NCBI RefSeq assembly: GCF_018687715.1
Contig: NC_056752.1
Coordinates: forward strand, 46,355,501-46,419,500
Source: Carya illinoinensis
Lineage: Eukaryota; Streptophyta; Magnoliopsida; Fagales; Juglandaceae
Length of the DNA stretch: 64,000 nt
Direction: 5' to 3'
Part shown: positions 18,419 through 28,683 of the stretch, piece by piece
How positions within the stretch are numbered: position 1 is the stretch's first letter
How the letters are laid out: the number at the start of each line of letters is the position of its first letter
Made by a program: the position numbers and the translations under genes
Notes under the pieces: model-generated
The model's database searches: none
Seen by the model: only the letters and a program-made list of their open reading frames with translations
What the model was told of the DNA's origin: nothing

Positions 18419-18879
18419 TGAGAGGTGCACTGCACAAGTACAACCACTCGATGTTCACCTTCACAAACAAGGAGAAGCGACCAACCTTGGAGGAACATTG
18501 CTACTGCACCCACCACTGAACGACCTCCCACAATACCAGACAATTTAGATCACCTCGAAAAAGCCATGTTTCACCAAGATATCCCCATTCCCAGCGGTGG
18601 GAGTGCCCATGGAGAGGACGCTCAAGGGAAAGGAGCCTTGCCAAGGGGTTCCGACAAGGGAGGTGGGAGAGCCAGAGTTGGAGGGATATCAAGCGCAAAC
18701 CACCACACCCTACCCCTCAATAGATGCTCGCGAGGGAGATTTGCACCATTGGAGGAGGGTTCGTCAGTGGAGGGGCAACTTTGGCTAGGAGGACAGCCCA
18801 TGCTAGAGAAGCCTGATACTGAGAAGTCTACGTAGCTTCCTACTGTCCCACAAAGTACCTCAAAACTAAACCCCCTCCT

Positions 18880-19400
18880 CTGATCTCCTTTGGAGAAACC
18901 GATGAGGAAGGGTTGTTCTATCTGCACGACGATGCATTGGTAGTCACCATGCATATCGCCAACTTCATAACCAAGAGGATCTTCGTCTACAATGGCAGTT
19001 CTATAGATATCTTATTCTGGGAGGTGTTCACTTTCATGGGGATAGACACAGCTCAGCTTCGGCAAGTCCCAACGCCCTTCAAAGGTTTTTCCGAGGAAAC
19101 AGTCCAGCTAGCAGGGACAATCGCCTTATCAGTCTTGGTGAGCAACCCACCCTAAATCGCCTCGGTCATGGTCTACTTTTTGATAGTGAAGGATCCCTCC
19201 TCCAACAACGCCATCATCGACCGTCCAATGCGCAACAAGCTAAAAGCCATCGCCTTCACTTACCACCTGAAGGTCAAGTTCCCACAGCCCAGAGAATCGG
19301 GGAGATCTGAGAAGAGCAAACCTCAGCATGAGAGTGCTACATGTAGGAGCTGAAATCAAGGAGTGACACCTAACACGAGCATGTGCCACTCATGAAGTCA
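18880..19400 (+). pseudogene. Tat1 aspartic protease region
   Basis: The reading LHDDALVVTMHIANF, then FVYNGSSIDILFW, then [13 protein letters not shown] and [11 protein letters not shown] follows the Tat protease layout (HDDALV, D-T/N-G-S-S, ILFxxxFxxMG, AIxGRPxLNxLxA, TYHLxxKFP). The catalytic Asp of the DxGSS motif is replaced by Tyr (YNGSS), so the enzyme would be dead. A stop at 19153-19155 splits it. The reading ends near 19400 and no reverse transcriptase follows. Confidence 0.7.
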
Positions 19401-19609
19401 CGACGAGCTCCCGTCAAGACATGAGCTATCTCAATTAGGAAGGGGGAAGAGGGGCGCATGCTAAGAAGAAAGGACAGCCGAGGCCCTTCCCATGTCTTTT
19501 ATTTTTTTTGGTTCTTGTTTTTGTTTATGTAAATTTGGTTTTCCTGTTGGTTAATGAGAATGCTAAGTCTCTTTCAGGAAACTTGCAAAACTAGTCTCTA
19601 GCCACAATC

Positions 19610-20490
19610 ACTTCAAACCTGCCCGAGGCGACGCACCTCGTGCGAGAAAGGTTCCTTGAGGGAATGCTCCCCTGAGGAAACGAACGATCCTCCTCTGAGG
19701 TGATGCATCTCGTGCAGGAAAGCTCCCTGGGGGAATGCTCCTATAAGGGAATGCTCCCCTGAGGGAATGAACGATCCTCCCCCAAGGGGAGGAACCTCGA
19801 GTGGGAAAGCTCCCCTAAGGAATGACCGATCCTCCCCCGAGGCAAAGCACCTCGCACAGGAAAGCTCCCCTAAGAGAATGCTCACCTAAGGGAATAAACG
19901 ATCCTCCCTCGAGGTGACACACCATGTGCAGGAATGCTCCCCTGAGAGAATAAACGATCCTCCCCCGAGGAGACACGCCTCGTGTGGAAATGCTCCTGCG
20001 CGCTGGAAAGCTCCCCTGAGGGAATGAATGATCCTTCCCCAAGGTGACACACCTCACGCGAGAATGCTCCCAAGAGTGGGAAAGCTCCCCTGAGGGAATG
20101 CTTCCTTGGGAGAATGAACAATCCTCCCTCGAGGTGACATACCTCATGCAGGAATGCTCCTGGGTGAATGAAATCTCCCTCGAGAGAATGCTCCCCTGAG
20201 GGAATGAATGATCCTCTCCCAAGGTGATACACCTCGAGCGGGAATGCTCCCGGGTGCAGGAATGCTCTCTTGAGGGAATGAACGATCCTTCCCTGAGGTA
20301 ATACAACCGGCGCAGTAATGCTCCTTGGAGGGAATGAACGATCCTCCCCTAAGGCAATACACCTTGTGTGGGAATGCTTTCGGGTGTAGAAAAGCTCCCT
20401 TGAGGGAATGAACAAACCTTCGCCAAGGAAATATACCTCGAGGGAATGCTCCCTAGCTTGGGAAAGTTTCCCTGAGGGAATGAATGAGCC
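19610..20490 (+). repeat. Irregular tandem repeats of the Tat1 spacer
   Basis: About 12 units of 53-96 bp share GAACGATCCTCCCCYGAGG, a CACCTCG box and GGAATGCTCCCCTGAGG. Both GATCCTCC...GAGG and CTCCCCTGAGGG parts are internally self-complementary. The minus-strand ORFs here translate to repetitive peptides and are by-products of the array. Similar variable repeats occur downstream of pol in Tat2 at 58170-58990. Confidence 0.8.
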
Positions 20491-22170
20491 CTCTTCGAGA
20501 AACTAAATGAGAGGGTATGGTTCAAGGCACCCCTGCCCCTCCCTCGGTGGTATGCAGATAGTCCCAAGACTAATCCAGGCCCGCAAAGGCCTCGAAGTCC
20601 CACTGCATCAAAATTGACGATGAAAGTTGGTAATTATTAAGTAAAGTGTACATATCTGGGTTCTGATTTTGTAGAGTATACTATAAGGATTTAGACGAGT
20701 TTGGCTTATGCGCCGCTTGGCCCCTTTCGTAAAGCACCAAGACGGACTAAGCCTTGTTAGTTCTGCGTAATGAAGGGATTTCTATTGCATCTTTGACTAT
20801 GCGACATGCTCAAGCAAAATGAGGGGCCGCGCGCACAAGATCGCAAGCTAGTTATGGTATAAGGGGTCTCGCATATCATTAAGTGTAAAGGGTCGATCGT
20901 ACTCAGCGGGGTGTCATCGGAAAGGATATCAACTCGCCACATTATTGGCAAGAGGCTAGCACATTGCTACCCATGAAAGGTATACCTAATACAAGCAAGC
21001 ATTGTAAAGAAAGATGACAAAACAGGAAAGCATAAAAAGAAGAGTATTTTATTCATCAACGGCTAGAACAATTATAATGGAAGGGCTACAACATAACAAC
21101 GAGAAACCATGCAAAGGGAAAAACAGCTCAAAGATCCAAGTCAGACCCACCGCGATCTCCATAAAAGCCTCGTGGCACAAGCCTCCTCTTCTACTCCTCC
21201 CTGGGCTGGAGAGGAAGTGTCTGGGTCTGAGTAGATTGAAGATGACAGAAATTTCCTTCGATAATCCAGCTAAGAAGGGAAACCCTACTCTTCCCGGATG
21301 CAGGGGCAACCTAGAATGTAATAGGGAACCGTGAAATGCACGAGGAGTTTTGAGGTAGAGAAACCCATTGAACAGCCCACCCATGAGGCTGGGAGCACGC
21401 CCTTTTTTAAGAGCATCTCCCGGTAATGAAGAACGACACGACTTTCAGAAGAGCATCTGTTGGAGGTTTGAAAGGATTACGATGCACATATCTACACAAA
21501 AACCGACAGCAGGATCTGGTACCGCAAGGCCGGCCTTGAGCTAGAGTGTCCATAGAAGCCAAGAAGGGCCATTGTGAGTACAAATGGGAAGAAGGGAATA
21601 CAGAATTACAAAATGCTTGAGGAGCAAGAGGGGAGAATTGATGGTGAGTAACAAAGATGGGGACGCCTATATGTAGGCTGGGAATGACGGCTCGCCTCCC
21701 AAAATTCATGGTACATGCAGGTTTTGGGGGCTCCATCAGATCTTATGTGGATCTTGCAAAGAGATCTTGGACAGATTTCATGGCACGCATGGGGAAACGT
21801 TGCCCATGCCATAAAGGCAGAACAACCAACGGGTGTGCAGTTAATGGCTAATTGTTCAAAATCCTCCCAGATAAGCAAAAGGGACGTTAGTCATTAACCC
21901 AATCTCTCAGGAAGGCTAAGAGACATGTACGACAATAAAGATAGAAGGACAAAATTTAAAATGTTCCCTTGAAAAGGAAGACACTGTGAGCAAACAATAG
22001 AGGAACAGAGTAGAAAGAGAAGTCAAAGTGTTGGAAGATGATCAGGGCTTAAAGAGGATTTATAGTTAATTCATTTACAAAAGGCCATGTGGCATCCATC
22101 AATACTACCAACCCGGCCTGGGATACAAGCAAAAAAAGAAAAAGAAAAGAACAACAGCATTGAAGGAGGG
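20491..22170. other. Tat1 spacer between repeats and antisense ORF
   Basis: No supported ORF. On the minus strand an AATAAA signal (TTTATT at 21048-21053) could serve the antisense transcript. Moderate GC and Tat-like composition suggest it is element sequence, not host DNA. Confidence 0.4.
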
Positions 22171-24841
22171 TTAAGGCCGGGAAGCCCTTGGCTCTTTTGC
22201 TGGGTCAGAGGAACCCGTCTCGACAAAGTTTAACTCGCGCCTGGGGCCAGTAGGGTGGTCATCAAAGCTCCCTCCCCTCCAGTTAGTGACAGCATTCCCC
22301 CTGGGAGGGAGATCAGCAGGATCATTTTCTTTAGAGAGGAAAGCATCCGGAGTCATCTCTCGCCCAAACTCGCCAATGTGGTTAAGGGTCGCGTCATCAG
22401 GCTCAAGGTTCTTGAAATCCATTGCCTGCATATGTGCCTCCAATGCCTCTGAACTATTCTGGGGATTAAGGATGATGTAGTTGCGCATCCTCTCCAAGCC
22501 CTCCAAGTACCTGTGAGACCATGCTTCGTCACAAACATAGAAAGCCTTGCCTAGTTGTTGACTCGACTGTGTGGCCACCTCCTACACCTATGCAGGTCAC
22601 TGCACAAGTCCCGAATAACCACATCCTGACCAAAAATTCTCTTTTGGGCCACCCTCAGGTTGGCAGTACTTCCTTTTCAAGGATTTTGGCCGCAGACAGC
22701 AAGGCCTCGTAGTCCTCTGCAATGGCAGATAGGGTGGAGTGCTCCTCCTCCAGCATCTTAATATGGCAGGAGTAGAAGTTTCAGAGGTCCTTCAACTCTT
22801 CATTCTCCACCTGGAGAAGGTCCTGCAACTCTTGGAGGTTACTTAATGATTTCTAGCCCCTCAAGGCCCAATCTCGGGCCACAGTCAGCTCCGCCTCTAA
22901 GCATCTTCGCTCGTCTTGCTCTTGCTCCACTGCCTGAAGGCCCTATATCTCGTCTTTCGTGGCCTCCCAGTCACCTACAACATGCTTGATCAATGCTCTA
23001 ACTCCCTACACAAGTTCCAAGTTAGAAAGAACAGACAACAGACTTGAAAAACAAAGAGAGGAAAAGAAACACAAGATGCAAGGCTTATAAAGAAAGAAAG
23101 ACCTCGGAAAGAAGTTTCTGCAGCTGCTCCACCTCACACTCTATAGCATAGTCTTCCTGCAAGGCCTCACCCACCCGTTAAGAAGGAACAACTTCTCTTG
23201 TTGTCTCCAAAGGATGCACTTCCCCTCTTGGGGGCCTACCAATATGTCCCCATCGGCCCCACAACAGAGGACAGGGGATTGCCCTTGTCCTCGTGTCTAC
23301 CACCATCCCCCTCTGGTGGACTTATAGCCCCCGCCAACGCTTTGCCAGGACTCGATGAGTTGCAAGCTGAAGGTGTGGCTGGCGCGCCTTCTCTAGGGTT
23401 CGACGGGGTGGAAAAGTCACGCTCATCCCTCGACCACCCTTCTCTAGATCCATCCTCAATGGCCTTCGGCCCGACCCAGGCAACTGCGGGCAGGTCCTCA
23501 GATGCCACAGCAATGCATCCAAGATTAGAGATGCACTCATCAGTAGGCTCTAAATCCACCTTAAGATGGCCCAAGGCTCCTTCAGGATTACAGGCTTCTA
23601 GCAGGGATTGGGTACTGGACGGCGAGGAAAGGGAAATCTCTACATTCAGCTATGGAGGTGACTCCCCAACCTTACAGGGACATAGAGGTTGTGCTCGGGC
23701 CCAGCAGCTACCCAGCCTTTCGACACTGAAATGGCATTATAGAAAAAGAAGAGGGGCCGACCATTTCCCCGAGACTAGAATGAGCCACACTTGCAGTCCG
23801 TGGAGCCGAGGCCTTTGGAAATGTTAGGACATCCTCTATTGGCTCCAAGCTGATCCTCTTCCCCTTATCTTCGGGAGAGGAATCCGTAGCCCGCTTCTTT
23901 GACAAATGTGGCGACGAGTCAATGGCAACACCCTAGGTAGAGGGGGTGACGTGACCCAGCGAAAGAAGAAAATTGGCCAAACTATCTTCCTCGATGAGAA
24001 CATTGGAGTGGACTAGGAGTGGGTGCCGGGCTGCCCACTCCCGCATGACCATGAGGTGACGTGTGTCGGCCCGGTAGTAATGGGACGCACCGCCTTGTCA
24101 CTCGGCACTACTCCCTATGACACTTTTATTGGGAATTTAGCTCGGGAAACCTTCCCCCTACCAGGAATTCCCACCCTCGGTCGATCAAGAAAAAGAACTT
24201 GCCGATCCAGTCTGAGACCTTGCAGTATCTCGACTCCAACACAACCAATACAGGCCCTATTCTCTTGAAGCTGCAGATTTCTCACGTGCCCCTTTTTACG
24301 TGGTGAGTCAAGAGGAACTCACGGTAAGTGAGGTTGGCACCCTGTGGGTTGAACTTTGACAAAGCCCACTGCCATAGTATGCAGCAACACATCAAGATCC
24401 ACCAAGCATTTGGATAAAGCTGGGTGGGCGCTAGTCCCAAGCGGTACAAAATTTCACAGATAGGGTGAGGAAAGGGTAATCTCAACCTGCAGGAAAATAT
24501 GCTAGAAAAAAGGGTGACTCGCACCACCAAGCCATCAGCATTAACGGCCCCTTCACATATCCAGGAACCTCCAAGATCACCGAGTCCAGAATGTGGTAGA
24601 TCAAATATAGCAATTGAAGGAAGGTCTAGCAGGCCTCAGAATAGCAAAAGCGACTGACGAACCCAGGCTCTGAGGAGCCAGCCTCAGGGCGACGCTCAGA
24701 GCTAGCCAGGTTTTTGGATTTTTGGGAAGCCATCGGGGCAACAAGGGCTGAATTATGCAAGAAAGGCATGAAGTTAGAGGGAGAGGAGATGATGGGAACA
24801 ACGACGATACGAAGACTACAGGAGGTACTTACATGCCACAA
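22171..24841 (-). pseudogene. Tat1 antisense gene: putative gypsy-type transposon domain plus coiled coil
   Basis: Runs opposite to gag-protease. Near the N-terminus (24794 downwards) MASQKSKNLASSERRPE begins a variable region. At about 24530-24282 the reading VTLFSSIFSCRLRLPFPHPI, CEILYRLGLAPTQLYPNAWW corresponds to the PF04195 putative gypsy-type transposon domain. A Ser/Pro-rich linker follows (about 23900-23240), then a coiled coil (about 23160-22600; LQVENEELKDL, KMLEEEHSTLSAIAEDYEAL) and a tail ending GSSDPAKEPRASRP at 22171. The coiled coil is interrupted by a 97-nt GT-AG intron (23006-23102) in phase 0, oriented for the minus strand. Several stops and frame changes make it a pseudogene. 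Function unknown; such additional antisense ORFs are known from plant LTR elements. Confidence 0.65.
23006..23102 (-). other. Intron of the Tat1 antisense gene
   Basis: On the minus strand CTTTCCGAG/GTCTTTC opens and CTTGTGTAG/GGAGTTAG closes a 97-nt, pyrimidine-rich intron. Splicing joins LQKLLSE to GVRALIKHVVGDW in phase 0. Tat2 has an intron at the matching place (60150-60222). Confidence 0.65.
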
Positions 24842-24915
24842 ATGGGAAAGGGGATTAGATTCAAAGGCATGGAATGTGAAGCGAGGTGGTGTCTGATAGC
24901 ATGCCTTGCAGGGTA

Positions 24916-26967
24916 TGTGATTGAGCTGAAATATTGCATATTTTAGCTATTTAAAACCAATGTATTTTAAATTCATCATGACATTATTATTGGTTTTAAA
25001 TGAAAAAATGGTTAAAATGAATAAATCAAAGTTATGATTTTAATTGATTAAAAGCATGAATTTCTACTTGAATTCTACCAACTATTGATTACTGTGCATT
25101 CTAGTCCATAATTTTTCTTGCTTTCCATTATCATTTGTGTTTGTACCATTGTTCTCCTTGTTCTTCATGTTCATAAGGTTTCTTGAGCTATCTTTCCATC
25201 TTCAAAAGATAGAAGCACTTCTTGCCAACCCATAACCATAGGGCATCCTCGGCATTAAATTCTTGGCTACAAATTGTGTCTTATTTCTTTTTATTTTCTC
25301 CCCAAAACAGATCAGATTCATCCAGCACCGTTCCAACTTCCACCAACAAGAACAGTTCAACATGCTCTTGTTTGCCGGTTTCCTCAAAACTTGGGAGCAT
25401 CATCACTCACGAATGGAAGGGAAACAACTAATACAAACACAGCACTTGCAGAAAAATCACATGTGCAGCAGCTACTACAGCAAAAGAAAGAGGATCATTC
25501 GAACAGCACTCACACATGCATGCACACATGTACACATCAGTAAGCAAACATGCAACAAACCAGCACATGCAGATCACTCGGGCAGAACGCTACACCAACT
25601 CACAGCCAGCCACTCACAACATACAGCAGACCAGTTCACACATGCATGACAGCAACCACTCATTCGGATCACACCAAGCAGCAGAAAGCATTCGAACAGC
25701 ACTCATGCACAATGCACATGCATTCATGCAGCGGACAGCACTCATTCAAAATGCACACATGCAGAAAACGTGACACAGCTGGACTCACACATGCAGTAGA
25801 CTCACACACGCTATACAGCAGCAGAAAGAAACCAGTTCACACATGCAGACCAGCAAGGTTGTTCACTTCACTTTTCTTGTTTCTGCACATGGAAGTTGAA
25901 CGTGCAGCAGCAGTTTTTTTTATTTCTTTTTCATGTGGACAGGAAACAGCTTTTGGAAGCAGCAGCACCAAGAGCAGGAGGAGATCAGCTATTTATTTAG
26001 CTGGAAGCAGCAGCAGTAGGGGCAATTTTTGAATTATTTTCTTTTCATTTAGAAGCTAGCGGCAGCAGCAGAACCTAGCTTAGCTTGGAGTTATTAGTTT
26101 GTTCTTTCATTTTTGCTTTCTTTTTTTTGTTTAAGCTGGAAAATAGCAGAGTGGTGCTCAGCAGTTTATTTTAACTTAAACCTAGTGGTGCTCGGCAGTT
26201 TGTTTTAACTTAAACCTAGTGGTGTTCGGCAGTTTGTTTTAACTTAAATATAGTGGTGTTCGGTAGTCTTTGTTTTTGGCTACAATGCTTTGTTGTTTTA
26301 GAATTTTTATTAAGTGTATTAAGAATTGTTTTAGAATTTTATTTCATTAAGTGTAATACCTTAATTTCTTTCAAGTGTGCTAGTTTGTTTCATGAAACAA
26401 AGGAATTGTTTTAGAAGTTTTTAATTAACTGTGCTAGTTTAATTTATTGCAAGATGGGTTTGGTAGAAAACTTTTGTTTTTGTTTTAGTTGGGTAATTTA
26501 TTTGTTGTTTACTTATTTCATGTTATTTATTTTTATTGTTTCATTAAGTTTTCATTTTAATAGTGATTACAATTGCTATGGTTTAATTTGAGAATTTGTG
26601 ATGAACCCTAGAATATTGATTTTGAGGCTTTTCAATTTTCAGTACATGTTTTGTCAATTACTTTCTAATTTAGTTTAATTTTTAATTTAGTTTTATTAAT
26701 TTCTAAGTTTAATCTATTAGTCCTTTACATTCCAATCCGACAATCAAAATCTAAAAACATGAATATAGTCCATGACTAGTAACCTCTTCCATCCATTGCA
26801 TATATCATCCTCTTGTTTTCTCTTTGTGAAGTTTTTCACATTTTTCAACGAGTTTAATTTTAAGTAACTTTCCCTGAGGAGACGATCTAGGAATTTATTC
26901 CTAATTATTACACGGCATCCTCCTGCACTTGGGATAGCATTAGTGCTACTCATTTTTGAGTGAGTCA
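24916..26967 (+). repeat. 5' LTR of the Athila element
   Basis: Begins TGTGATTGAGCTGAAATATT. The end is set at GAGTGAGTCA (26967), a few bases before the PBS. Contains a CACA/GCAG-rich zone (25440-25860), and a 36-bp minisatellite (26150-26275) with four TGGTGYTCRGYAG boxes. Short ORFs inside (for example 25263-25649) recur in the other LTR but have no recognisable domain. Confidence 0.8.
26150..26275 (+). repeat. LTR minisatellite, about 36-bp unit, four boxes
   Basis: Units GTGGTGYTCGGCAG + TTTGTTTTAACTTAAACCTA repeat in tandem, with four boxes here but three in the other LTR (34945-35030). The copy number has therefore changed since insertion or during reverse transcription. Confidence 0.8.
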
Positions 26968-26971
26968 AGTT

Positions 26972-26992
26972 TTTTGCGCCGTTGCCAGGGAA
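26972..26992 (+). promoter_or_regulatory. Athila primer-binding site
   Basis: TTTGCGCCGTTGCCAGGGAA resembles the TTTGGCGCCGTTGCCGGGGA site that is typical of Athila-lineage elements. Confidence 0.7.
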
Positions 26993-27111
26993 AGTAGTTT
27001 AACTTAAATTTAAACTTGTTATTTTATTTTATTTTTCTCTACCATATTATCTCCGGTTACTCATCTCATTTGCATCAACCACTCATCTCTACCATATTAG
27101 ATTGATGTTTC

Positions 27112-28683
27112 ATGTCATGGGTGAGAAACACTTCAAATAGGTTGCTTAGAGTCACATCGAGTGTTGAGAGTAGTATACACAGCTTGAAGATAGATAGCTC
27201 GTCTGTCTTTTCTTCGAGTGAGCCAGGTGATGAAATTGAAATTAAATCAGGAAACATGGCTGCACCTGCACCACGCACTCTTAAGGACTATTTGCAACCC
27301 ACTCGTACCACTACACCTTCATGCATTGTTTTACCAGAAAATGCACCTAATTTCTCTATCAAGCATGGCATGATGTCAGTGATACCTCAGTTCCACGGGA
27401 TGGATTCTGAGAGTCCTTACCAGCACTTGACAGATTTTGAGTTGGCTTGTGCTACTTTTATCACTAGGACTGTTACTGATGAATTCATTAGACTTCGTTT
27501 ATTTCCTTTCTCTTTAAAGGATAAAGCGAAGATTTGGTTTAACTCTTTGAGACCTAATTCCATTTCTAGTTGGTCTGACATGCAGCGTGAATTCTTACAA
27601 AAATTTTTTCCTTTTCAGAGAACTCAGTTTTTGCAAGAGCAAATCAGCCAGTTCAATCAGAGGCCTTATGAGACCTTTCAGGCCAGTTGGGAAAAATTTA
27701 AGGATTTGGTGAACATTTTTCCACATCATAGTTTTGAATCTTGGAGGCTGGTGAGCTATTTTTACACTAGTCTCACTCCGGAATGCAAGCAGTTTGTTCA
27801 GACAATGTGCAATGGGGAGTTCTTCAGCAAGGAACCTGATGAAGCATTATCATTTTTTGACTACCTTGCTAAGAGTGCACAACAGTGGAACACTCGTACT
27901 AATCGAGTTCCATTAGCAGCACAGCCACTGAGGGCTATTTCTGGAGGGGGCAGATATGAGCTTAAAGAAGACACTGATGTTCAAGCCCGAATAGCTGCAT
28001 TGACTAGAAGACTAGAAGTCATGGAAATAGAAAAAGTGAAGGCTGCGAAAGTAGTAGAGGCATGTTCTATATGTGCTGATTCAAACCATAAGACCCAAGA
28101 CTGCCCAATTATGCCAGTATTTCAAGAAGGTGGGTCTGAGCCAATGCAATCAGCTAACTGGGTTAATAGAGCACAGAATCAGCCTTTCTCCAACACATAT
28201 AATCCGGGGTGGAGGAATCACCCAAATTTCTCATGGAGAAATGATCAGCTTGGTCGGTCCCCACCACCTCAGCAGCAGCTATTTAATCAAGGTGCTCCTC
28301 AGCACCAGTATCCGCCATATCAGAATCCTCAGAGCTATCCTTATGTAGCTCCTCCTGGATTTCAGCCTCATGTAGCTGCACAAAGTTCTCAGCCTTCATC
28401 ATCTGCAAAGAAGACTCTAGATAACAGTATGGCTCAGATGGCCAATACACTTCAGCAATTCATGCAGATTCAGGCCACCACAAATAATCAGAACACTCAT
28501 GCCATAAATGAGTTGCGTGGCACTATTAATAAGATGAGCACAACCTTGAGCACCCTAGAGAAGGAAAATTTCCAGCACAGCCTCAGCCTCAGCCTAATCC
28601 TCAAGTATACAGACAACAACAACATCAAGTGCATAATGTCTCAGGAGACGTTATTGAGACAGCAAAAGCTGTTCTTACTTTGA
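27112..28683 (+). CDS. Athila Gag (523 aa frame)
   Basis: Open from ATG 27112; an alternative start at 27256 (MAAPAPRTLKDYL) resembles the usual Athila Gag beginning. The retrotransposon gag domain lies at about residues 95-260 (FHGMDSESPYQHLTDFE, RLRLFPFSLKDKAKIWFNSL, EFLQKFFPFQRTQFLQEQI). A zinc-knuckle-like motif CSICADSNHKTQDC follows at about 320. A Gln/Pro-rich region leads to the end. Pol motifs continue in the -1 frame from about 28572, where a heptamer A AAT TTC (28566-28572) is in register for a -1 shift, so the last about 37 codons overlap pol. The frame itself is unbroken. Confidence 0.8.
   Translation: MSWVRNTSNRLLRVTSSVESSIHSLKIDSSSVFSSSEPGDEIEIKSGNMAAPAPRTLKDYLQPTRTTTPSCIVLPENAPNFSIKHGMMSVIPQFHGMDSESPYQHLTDFELACATFITRTVTDEFIRLRLFPFSLKDKAKIWFNSLRPNSISSWSDMQREFLQKFFPFQRTQFLQEQISQFNQRPYETFQASWEKFKDLVNIFPHHSFESWRLVSYFYTSLTPECKQFVQTMCNGEFFSKEPDEALSFFDYLAKSAQQWNTRTNRVPLAAQPLRAISGGGRYELKEDTDVQARIAALTRRLEVMEIEKVKAAKVVEACSICADSNHKTQDCPIMPVFQEGGSEPMQSANWVNRAQNQPFSNTYNPGWRNHPNFSWRNDQLGRSPPPQQQLFNQGAPQHQYPPYQNPQSYPYVAPPGFQPHVAAQSSQPSSSAKKTLDNSMAQMANTLQQFMQIQATTNNQNTHAINELRGTINKMSTTLSTLEKENFQHSLSLSLILKYTDNNNIKCIMSQETLLRQQKLFLL
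28566..28572 (+). promoter_or_regulatory. Candidate -1 frameshift heptamer at the gag/pol junction
   Basis: The zero-frame codons are GAA AAT TTC, giving A AAT TTC, which fits the X XXY YYZ rule. Slippage by -1 leads exactly into the pol frame (CCA GCA CAG). No strong downstream structure was seen. A simple one-base loss in an A4T3 run explains the same fact. Confidence 0.3.

Noticed and set aside
19613..20603. Several overlapping minus-strand ORFs of 70-177 codons with repeated motifs such as GEDRSFPQGS
   Set aside because: They are translations of the tandem DNA array of Tat1. The peptides repeat because the DNA does, in more than one frame, and no start context or homologue supports them.
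21049..21384. 111-codon minus-strand ORF in the Tat1 spacer
   Set aside because: No similarity to the antisense gene of Tat2 at the equivalent place and lies past the recognisable C-terminus at 22171; likely chance in GC-richer DNA.
25263..25649. 128-codon ORF repeated at 34057-34443
   Set aside because: It is inside both Athila LTRs, so the duplication is that of the LTR. Composition (HTCxQ, THA) is low complexity and no domain is seen.
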